A stretch of 13,949 nt of DNA, taken from positions 1-13,949 of the forward strand of contig CAMMZE010000009.1 in the NCBI GenBank assembly GCA_946529195.1, in the 5' to 3' direction. The notes beneath the pieces were generated by a model. The model did no database searches. It saw only the letters and a program-made list of their open reading frames with translations, and was not told the origin of the DNA. Below, in pieces: positions 1 through 5,714 of the stretch. How positions within the stretch are numbered: the stretch's first letter is position 1; each line of letters opens with the position of its first letter. Source of the stretch: an uncultured Lachnospiraceae bacterium (GTDB lineage: Bacteria; Bacillota_A; Clostridia; Lachnospirales; Lachnospiraceae). The position numbers and the translations under genes are program-made.

Positions 1-2
1 TG

Positions 3-359
3 CGCATGCCCATCCTTTTCTCCGAAGGCGTATCCAAAGGCAGACTGGATCTGACCACTTTTGCGAAGGTTACCAGCACCAATGCGGCCAAGCTTTTTGG
101 CATGTATCCGAAAAAGGGCACCATCCGGGTGGGAAGCGATGCCGACCTGGTTCTGTTCGACCCGGAAAGGGAAGTGGACATCAACCGGCTGATCCTGCAT
201 GACAATACGGACTACACCCCCTATGAGGGCATGCATGTAAAAGGATGGCCCATTCTGACCATGATCCGGGGCACTGTGGTGGTCGAAAACGAGCGCCTGC
301 AGGTAAAACCCGGCTTTGGAAACTTCCTCCGGAGAGGGAAAAGCATCTGCGATTTGTGA
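3..359 (+). CDS. Hydantoinase/dihydropyrimidinase-type amidohydrolase, C-terminal fragment
   Basis: This is the last 118 codons of a cyclic amidohydrolase; the 5' part, with the metal-binding residues, lies outside the window. The visible part matches the C-terminal end of D-hydantoinase/dihydropyrimidinase: a TSTNAAKLFGMYPKKGTI stretch, then VGSDADLVLFDPE, where the chain returns to the small beta domain, and a closing GTVVVENERL segment. The family hydrolyses the ring of dihydropyrimidines or hydantoins in the cytoplasm. The reading frame is open to the window edge, and the ATG at position 6 is internal, not a start. The exact substrate cannot be decided from this end; dihydropyrimidinase, hydantoinase and phenylhydantoinase look alike here. 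It stops 62 nt before the CBS-pyrophosphatase open frame and shows no functional link with the cobalamin genes. Confidence 0.85.
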   Translation, partial: RMPILFSEGVSKGRLDLTTFAKVTSTNAAKLFGMYPKKGTIRVGSDADLVLFDPEREVDINRLILHDNTDYTPYEGMHVKGWPILTMIRGTVVVENERLQVKPGFGNFLRRGKSICDL

Positions 360-362
360 GAT

Positions 363-377
363 GGACCGGTCCGGACC
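363..377. repeat. Overlapping GGACC/GGTCC palindromes
   Basis: Right after the hydantoinase stop codon, the 15 bases GGACCGGTCCGGACC contain two overlapping perfect 10-bp palindromes (363-372 and 368-377). There is no T-run downstream, so a classical intrinsic terminator is not supported. It could be a protein-binding site or chance GC-rich symmetry. Confidence 0.4.
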
Positions 378-381
378 ACAA

Positions 382-410
382 TTAACAAGAAAAAGCACGC
401 GACAGATAAG
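382..410 (+). promoter_or_regulatory. Possible promoter for the first CBS-pyrophosphatase
   Basis: TTAACA (382-387) and GATAAG (405-410) are separated by 17 nt and match the sigma-70/sigma-A hexamers at 5/6 and 4/6 positions. Transcription would begin near 417. That leaves almost no leader for an ATG at 422 and so favours the ATG at 446 as the real start. Predicted by eye only. Confidence 0.35.
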
Positions 411-432
411 AAATAGAAAACATGAATAGAAC

Positions 433-437
433 AGGGA
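433..437 (+). promoter_or_regulatory. Ribosome binding site deciding the start at 446
   Basis: AGGGA lies 8 nt before the ATG at 446. The upstream in-frame ATG at 422 has only an A-rich stretch before it. Confidence 0.55.
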
Positions 438-445
438 ATGTTGTT

Positions 446-2146
446 ATGACAGAAAAGAAAAAAACAATCTATGTGATCGGCCATAAGAATCCGGACACGG
501 ATTCCATCTGTTCGGCAATCGCACTGGCGGCTCTGAAAAATGAGCTGGCATCCCGCGGGGAACCGCTGGCTCTGTCGGCCAGCTACAGCGACGGTCTGCC
601 GGAGGATGTCTGCTTTGTGCCTGCACGTGCAGGCCATCTCAACAATGAGACCCGCTATGTGCTGGACCGGTTTGGATTTGAAAAGCCGAAATATTTGCAG
701 GACGCACGCACACAGGTGCAGGATATAGACTATAGCAGATCCCCCTCGGTAGAGGGCGAGATTTCCCTGCTGGCAGCCTGGCGCATCATGCGTGATGTCA
801 AAAAATCGACCCTGGCGGTAACGGATGCATCCGGCGCAGTCTGCGGCGTGATCACGACCAGTGATATCGCCAAGTCCTACATGTCGGTATTTGACAATGA
901 GATTCTTGCCAAGGCGCAGACTCCTTACCGCAATATCATCGAGACCCTGGAAGGAGAGCTGGTGGAAGGCGAACCGGCCGGGGCAGTTACCACCGGCCGT
1001 GTTCTGATCGGTGCCGGCGCGACCGAAAGTATGCGCCAGCGTCTGAAGGCCGGGGATGTGGTGATTCTGGGCAACCGCTATGAGGCCCAGCTCAGCGCCA
1101 TCGAGCAGCAGGCTTCCATGATCATTGCCTGCGAGGGAGCGCCGGTTTCCCGGACCATCCGCAAAATCGCATCGGAAAGCGGATGCGCGGTCATCAGCAC
1201 GCCTTATGATACCTATGCGGTAGCCAGAATGATCAACCAGAGCGTGCCCATCCGGCATTTCATGACCCCGGATCCATGCTCATTCAACAAAGATGCCTAT
1301 ATGGATGATATTCGCGGCACCATGACCCATGAGCGCTTCCGCGATTTCCCCATCACCGACCGGGAAGGCCACTATGACGGCATGATCTCCCGCAGAAACC
1401 TGATCGATATGGCCAGCAAGCAGTTTATCCTGGTAGACCACAATGAGATCGGTCAGGCGGTTCCCGGAATCCAGGAAGCCGAGATCCTGGAGATCGTGGA
1501 TCACCATAAGCTGGGCACCATTGAGACCGTAAAACCGGTAATCGTCCGCAACCGGCCGGTCGGCTGCACGGCAACCATTATCACCCAGATGTATGACGAA
1601 AATGATGTAGAAATCAGTCCGCAGATCGCGGGCATCCTCTGTTCTGCCATCATTTCCGACACCCTCCTGTTCCGGTCCCCGACCTGCACGCCCCTGGATG
1701 AAGATACCGCCCGCCGCCTGGCAGAAGCAGCCGGGATCGACCCCGAAACCTACGCAGTAGATATGTTCAGCGCGGGCAGCGATTTCGGATCCAAGACCGA
1801 TGAGGAGATCTTTTATCAGGATTTCAAGAAATTTATAGCAGGAGATACCAGCTTCGGCGTGGGCCAGATTACTTCCATGAATGAAGAAGAGCTTTGCCAG
1901 ATCCGCGACCGCATCCGGCCTTTCCTGGAGCAGGCCCGTCAGAAGGAAGGCGCCGATATGGTATTTTTCCTGATGACCAATATTTTAACAGAAAATTCCT
2001 GGATGCTCTGCGCCGGCCAGGAGGCCGCTGAGACAGCAGAGGCAGGATTCGGCCCCGCAGGCAAAGACGGCAATTTCCTTCTGGAAGGCGTCGTTTCCAG
2101 GAAAAAACAGTTTGTTCCGGTTCTGATGGAACAGCTGATGGCATAA
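446..2146 (+). CDS. CBS/DRTGG-domain manganese-dependent inorganic pyrophosphatase (family II), copy 1
   Basis: A 566-residue cytoplasmic enzyme that hydrolyses pyrophosphate to two phosphates using Mn/Co. DHH-family metal ligands are visible: H13, D17 and D19 in GHKNPDTDS, D331 in LVDHNE, H353/H354 in VDHHKLG and D405 in ISDTLLF. The substrate-binding SRKKQ loop is at 551-555. Between motif I and VDHNE lies the regulatory insert: a CBS half at about 103-146, a DRTGG-like domain at about 160-265, and a second CBS half at about 268-322. In studied CBS-PPases this insert binds adenine nucleotides that inhibit or activate the enzyme. Length fits the CBS-DRTGG class (about 550) rather than the plain ~310-residue enzyme. 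The start at 446 is chosen because of the ribosome site and because the paralogue begins at the equivalent place; an ATG at 422 would add eight residues. Compared with copy 2 it has an extra segment at about 37-57. All catalytic residues appear intact. Confidence 0.93.
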   Translation: MTEKKKTIYVIGHKNPDTDSICSAIALAALKNELASRGEPLALSASYSDGLPEDVCFVPARAGHLNNETRYVLDRFGFEKPKYLQDARTQVQDIDYSRSPSVEGEISLLAAWRIMRDVKKSTLAVTDASGAVCGVITTSDIAKSYMSVFDNEILAKAQTPYRNIIETLEGELVEGEPAGAVTTGRVLIGAGATESMRQRLKAGDVVILGNRYEAQLSAIEQQASMIIACEGAPVSRTIRKIASESGCAVISTPYDTYAVARMINQSVPIRHFMTPDPCSFNKDAYMDDIRGTMTHERFRDFPITDREGHYDGMISRRNLIDMASKQFILVDHNEIGQAVPGIQEAEILEIVDHHKLGTIETVKPVIVRNRPVGCTATIITQMYDENDVEISPQIAGILCSAIISDTLLFRSPTCTPLDEDTARRLAEAAGIDPETYAVDMFSAGSDFGSKTDEEIFYQDFKKFIAGDTSFGVGQITSMNEEELCQIRDRIRPFLEQARQKEGADMVFFLMTNILTENSWMLCAGQEAAETAEAGFGPAGKDGNFLLEGVVSRKKQFVPVLMEQLMA

Positions 2147-2161
2147 GGGAGGGCAGAAAAG

Positions 2162-3811
2162 ATGACAGGAGAAAAGAAAGTTGTGGTAACCGGCCACAGA
2201 AATCCGGACACAGACGCAATCTGTTCTGCTATTGCTTATGCATATTTTAAGAACCAGCTGACCGGGTCAGACCGCTACGAGGCCCGCCGGATCGGGGACG
2301 TGAACGGGGAGACCGCCTGCGTCCTGCGCACCTTCGGCCATGAAGCGCCGGAATATCTGGAAGACGTACGCCTTCAGGTCAGTGATCTGCCGATCGAGAA
2401 GGGTGAAGTCGTCAGCAGAGACCTTTCCATCCGCAGAGCCTGGGAAATCCTGCGCAAGGAACACCTTTCCACACTTGCAGTAGCCAGAAAAAACGGATCC
2501 CTGGAAGGTCTGATCACCATCGGCGATATCGCAAAGTCCATTATGGGCGTGCAGGACAGCCGCGTCCTGGCGGATGCAAAAACGCCTTACAGCAATATCA
2601 TTGAGACCCTGGAAGCCAGGCTTCTGACCGGGGAAATCGAAGGGCGCACAGCGACCGGCAAGGTTCTGATTGCGGCGGCCAATCCCGATCTGATGGAGAA
2701 TTATATTGAGCCGGGCGATATGGTTATTGTCGGCGACCGCTACGAGACCCAGCTCTGCGCTGTGGAGATGCAGGCCGGCTGCCTGATCATCTGCATGGGA
2801 AATGAGGCAGATGAAAAGATTCTCCGTATGGCACAGGAAAGGGGCTGCATCGTGCTGAGCTCCCCCTATGACACTTTTATCACCGCCCGCCTGCTCAATG
2901 AAAGTATTCCCATCGAATACTTCATGCTCCGGGACAACATCATTTCCTTCAGAATGTCTGACTATGTCGACAACATTCGAGGGACCATGGCCAATGTCCG
3001 CCACCGTTCCTTCCCGGTTCTTGACAGCAAGCACCGCTACCTCGGCATGGTCACCCGCCAGAACCTGCTGAAAGCAGAGAAGAAGAGGGTGATTCTGGTG
3101 GACCACAATGAGATTGCCCAGTCGGTGGAAGGCCTGCAGGAGGCGGAAATCGAAGAGATCGTGGATCACCACAAGCTGGGAATGGTAGAGACCATGCGGC
3201 CCATTATGTTCCGCAATCAGCCGGTCGGCTGCACCTCCACCATCATTTATATGATGTTCCGCGAGAAAAAGATGGAGATTCCGGCAGACATCGCCGGACT
3301 CATGTGCTCAGCCATCATTTCCGACACCCTCCTTTTCCGGTCCCCGACCTGCACCGCGGCAGACCGCAGGGCGGTACAGGAGCTGGCGAAGATCGCAGGC
3401 ATCGATCCCGAGGAGCACGCACGCATCATGTTCCGCGCCGGCAGCGACTTCTCCTCCAAAACAGAGCGGGAAATCCTTTACCAGGATTTCAAGAGATTCA
3501 AGGCCGGAGAGACTGTATTCGGCGTCGGCCAGATCACTTCCATGGACGGCGAAGAGCTGGCAGAAATGACGGACCGCATGGCCGCTTTCATGGCGGAAGA
3601 GCTCACAGAGGGCGGCATGGACATGATTTTCCTCATGATGACGGACATCCTCAAGGAGAGCACCCTGCTCGTCTGCGTGGATGACGCTGCCCTGCGCAAG
3701 GTCAGAGAATACCATGATTATCCGCAGCAGGGCGATCACGCACTGCTTCTGGAAAATGTTGTATCCAGAAAGAAGCAGATCCTGCCGCTTTTGATGACCG
3801 CGCTGTCATAA
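2162..3811 (+). CDS. CBS/DRTGG-domain manganese-dependent inorganic pyrophosphatase (family II), copy 2
   Basis: A second complete family II pyrophosphatase of 549 residues, starting 15 nt after copy 1 behind an AAGGGAGGG ribosome site, so the two are almost certainly co-transcribed. All metal ligands are present: H12, D16 and D18 (GHRNPDTDA), D314 (VDHNE), H336/H337 (VDHHKLG) and D388 (SDTLLF). SRKKQ is at 535-539. The regulatory insert is kept: CBS at about 84-128, DRTGG-like at about 142-248, CBS at about 250-304. The first domain differs from copy 1: the NNET motif of copy 1 (RAGHLNNET) is VNGET here, and a segment of about 17 residues is missing. The proteins clearly derive from a duplication but are well diverged. 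The likely difference is in nucleotide regulation or metal preference, which the sequence alone cannot show. No evidence of decay. Confidence 0.93.
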   Translation: MTGEKKVVVTGHRNPDTDAICSAIAYAYFKNQLTGSDRYEARRIGDVNGETACVLRTFGHEAPEYLEDVRLQVSDLPIEKGEVVSRDLSIRRAWEILRKEHLSTLAVARKNGSLEGLITIGDIAKSIMGVQDSRVLADAKTPYSNIIETLEARLLTGEIEGRTATGKVLIAAANPDLMENYIEPGDMVIVGDRYETQLCAVEMQAGCLIICMGNEADEKILRMAQERGCIVLSSPYDTFITARLLNESIPIEYFMLRDNIISFRMSDYVDNIRGTMANVRHRSFPVLDSKHRYLGMVTRQNLLKAEKKRVILVDHNEIAQSVEGLQEAEIEEIVDHHKLGMVETMRPIMFRNQPVGCTSTIIYMMFREKKMEIPADIAGLMCSAIISDTLLFRSPTCTAADRRAVQELAKIAGIDPEEHARIMFRAGSDFSSKTEREILYQDFKRFKAGETVFGVGQITSMDGEELAEMTDRMAAFMAEELTEGGMDMIFLMMTDILKESTLLVCVDDAALRKVREYHDYPQQGDHALLLENVVSRKKQILPLLMTALS

Positions 3812-3820
3812 GGAGGAGTT

Positions 3821-4429
3821 ATGGGAAAACAGCTTTGGAAAGCGGGAAATATGCTCTATCCGCTCCCGGCCGTCATGGTTTCTGCCGGGGATGAACAGGG
3901 TAGCTATAATATTCTGACCGTAGCCTGGACGGGAACCATCTGTTCCGATCCGCCCATGCTCTATATTTCCGTGAAAAAAAGCCGCTATTCGCACCAGATG
4001 CTGTCGCAGACCAGAGAGTTTTTTGTCAATCTCACCACAGAGGCGACCGCATTTGCGACCGACTACTGCGGCGTCAAATCCGGCCGCGACATCAGCAAAT
4101 TTGAAGAGCTGAAGCTGACGCCGGAGAAGGGGATCCTGACCTATGCTCCCATGATCAGGGAGTGCCCGGTCAATATTGCCTGCCGGGTGGAGCGGATCGA
4201 GGAGCTGGGCAGCCATGATATGTTCATCGCGCGCGTGGAAGGCGTCTACGCGGACGAGCAGTATATGGACGAAAACGGCCGTTTTGACCTCATGCAGGCA
4301 AAACCGATCGTTTACTCGCACGGCCAGTATTACGGACTGGGAGAACATATCGGCAGATTTGGCTTTTCCGTGCAGAAAAAGAAAAAAGACAAAAAAGACA
4401 AGAAAAAGAAACCTGGAAAAAAGATATGA
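3821..4429 (+). CDS. Flavin reductase-like FMN-binding split-barrel protein with lysine-rich tail
   Basis: A 202-residue protein of the flavin reductase-like (split-barrel) family. Typical features are MLYPLPAVMVSAG at 11-23, NILTVAWTGTICSDPPMLYIS at 30-50 (the FMN-phosphate binding strand-turn region), REFFVNLTTE at 65-74, and the SHDMFIARVEGVYAD segment at 131-145. Relatives bind FMN and reduce flavin or a bound partner. One relative, CobR of aerobic cobalamin producers, reduces Co(II)-corrin before adenosylation. The start follows AGGAGG (3811-3816) and lies 9 nt after the pyrophosphatase stop; the stop is 22 nt before cbiD, so it sits between both groups. The family fold ends near residue 184. 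The remaining 18 residues are nearly all Lys/Asp/Gly (QKKKKDKKDKKKKPGKKI), encoded by A-runs of 5-6 bases. The physiological substrate is unknown; a corrin reductase role is inference from position only. Confidence 0.82.
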   Translation: MGKQLWKAGNMLYPLPAVMVSAGDEQGSYNILTVAWTGTICSDPPMLYISVKKSRYSHQMLSQTREFFVNLTTEATAFATDYCGVKSGRDISKFEELKLTPEKGILTYAPMIRECPVNIACRVERIEELGSHDMFIARVEGVYADEQYMDENGRFDLMQAKPIVYSHGQYYGLGEHIGRFGFSVQKKKKDKKDKKKKPGKKI

Positions 4430-4437
4430 CCCCGGCG

Positions 4438-4445
4438 AGGAGGAG
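4438..4445 (+). promoter_or_regulatory. Ribosome binding site for the TTG start of cbiD
   Basis: AGGAGGAG lies 6 nt before TTG at 4452. No ATG or GTG is suitably placed in this frame, and the open frame extends far upstream into the flavin reductase gene, so the ribosome site decides the start. Confidence 0.8.
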
Positions 4446-4451
4446 ATTGTT

Positions 4452-5714
4452 TTGAGACAAACACAGGGACCTGGAGCGCAGACTCCGGGAAAAGAACTCC
4501 GACGGGGCTATACGACCGGGACATGTGCCGCGGCGGCAGCAAAAGCAGCCGCGGCCATGCTTTTTTCCGGGAAAGATGTGAAAGAAGTGCAGCTGACGGT
4601 GCCGGCAGGAGAGACCCTGCTGCTGGAAATCACAGAAATCAGCAGGGGCCCGGACTATGTGAGCTGCGCAGTCGTCAAGGACGCGGGCGATGATCCGGAC
4701 GTGACAAACGGAATGAAAGTCTTCGCCCGGGTGAGCAGGCTTTGCGAGGGCGGAGACGAAGGTGCCGGAACGGCCGGCGGCGGAAGCGTTGGAGCGATCG
4801 GAGATGAGGGGATCTTGATCGATGGCGGAGAGGGCGTCGGACGGGTGACCAAGCCCGGTCTGGACCAGCCGCCGGGCAGCGCGGCGATCAATTCCGTGCC
4901 CAGGCAGATGATCCGGCAGGCGGTCCGGGAGGAAATGCAGCGCTATGGCGCGTCCTGCCAGGTCCGGGTCCTGATTTCTATTCCGGGCGGGGAGAAAACA
5001 GCAGCCCGCACGCTGAATCCGGCTTTGGGCATCGAGGGCGGACTTTCTGTCCTGGGGACCAGCGGGATCGTAGAGCCCATGAGCGAAAAAGCCCTGATCG
5101 ATACCATTCGCGTGTCGGTCCGGCAGAGAATTGCCCTGGGAGACCGGATCCTGGTGATGGCGCCGGGCAACTACGGCCTGGCCTTTTTGCGGGAGAATTA
5201 CGGAATCCCGGAAGAAGAGGTCGTCAAGATCAGCAATTATATCGGGGACAGTCTGGATATTGTCGTGCAGGAGACTGCCTCGGGCTGGCGGGCTTCTGAG
5301 AATTCCTCTGAAAAAATACAACAGGTACCTGTTATACTTTTGGCGGGGCATATCGGAAAGCTGGTCAAGGTGGCCGGCGGGATCATGAACACCCACTCTG
5401 CCGTGGCGGATTGCCGGATGGAGATCCTGACCATGCACGCCCTGCGCTGCGGCGCCCAGGCGGAAACCCTGCGCAAAATCGCGGAGTGTGTTACCACAGA
5501 GGCGGCGCTTGATGTGCTGGAGGCGGCAGACCTGCTCGCACCGGTCATGGAAAGTGTCCTGCAGAGCATACAGAAACATATCGATAAACGTACCGGCGGC
5601 CGGATCAGGACTGAAGTCATCCTCTTTTCCACCGCGCGGGGGAAATTAGCACAGACAGAAGGAGAGGGCATATGGTCTATTTTGTCGGAGCGGGGCCGGG
5701 AGCCCCGGATCTGA
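4452..5714 (+). CDS. cbiD: Cobalt-precorrin-5B (C1)-methyltransferase CbiD
   Basis: CbiD methylates C1 of cobalt-precorrin-5B with S-adenosylmethionine to give cobalt-precorrin-6A in the anaerobic pathway. The signature LRRGYTTGTCAAAAAKAA at 16-33 is unmistakable, followed by DDPDVTNG (80-87), GGEGVGRVTKPGL (125-137), INSVPRQMI (146-154) and HIGKLVKVAGGIMNTHS (300-316). With the TTG start it has 420 residues, longer than the usual 360-380. The excess is a Gly-rich segment at about 97-118 (EGGDEGAGTAGGGSVGAIG) and a Ser/Glu-rich loop at about 276-291 (ASGWRASENSSEKIQQ); both sit between conserved blocks. The 3' end overlaps the next gene by 43 nt, so translation of cbiD and cbiFG is probably coupled. 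The reading frame is open upstream of 4452 back to before 4176, inside the flavin reductase gene. Confidence 0.95.
   Translation: MRQTQGPGAQTPGKELRRGYTTGTCAAAAAKAAAAMLFSGKDVKEVQLTVPAGETLLLEITEISRGPDYVSCAVVKDAGDDPDVTNGMKVFARVSRLCEGGDEGAGTAGGGSVGAIGDEGILIDGGEGVGRVTKPGLDQPPGSAAINSVPRQMIRQAVREEMQRYGASCQVRVLISIPGGEKTAARTLNPALGIEGGLSVLGTSGIVEPMSEKALIDTIRVSVRQRIALGDRILVMAPGNYGLAFLRENYGIPEEEVVKISNYIGDSLDIVVQETASGWRASENSSEKIQQVPVILLAGHIGKLVKVAGGIMNTHSAVADCRMEILTMHALRCGAQAETLRKIAECVTTEAALDVLEAADLLAPVMESVLQSIQKHIDKRTGGRIRTEVILFSTARGKLAQTEGEGIWSILSERGREPRI

Noticed and set aside
221..1258. Long minus-strand frame opposite the first pyrophosphatase
   Set aside because: It is the antisense shadow of a strongly conserved gene and has no recognisable domains; similar shadows lie opposite the other genes.
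4176..4451. Upstream extension of CbiD from the ATG at 4176
   Set aside because: It overlaps the well-conserved flavin reductase in another frame, and the AGGAGGAG site before TTG 4452 places the start next to the conserved RRGYTTGTCA block.
5320..5342. Promoter-like GTTATACTTTT inside cbiD
   Set aside because: It lies in the coding sequence of a conserved region and has no matching -35; treated as chance.
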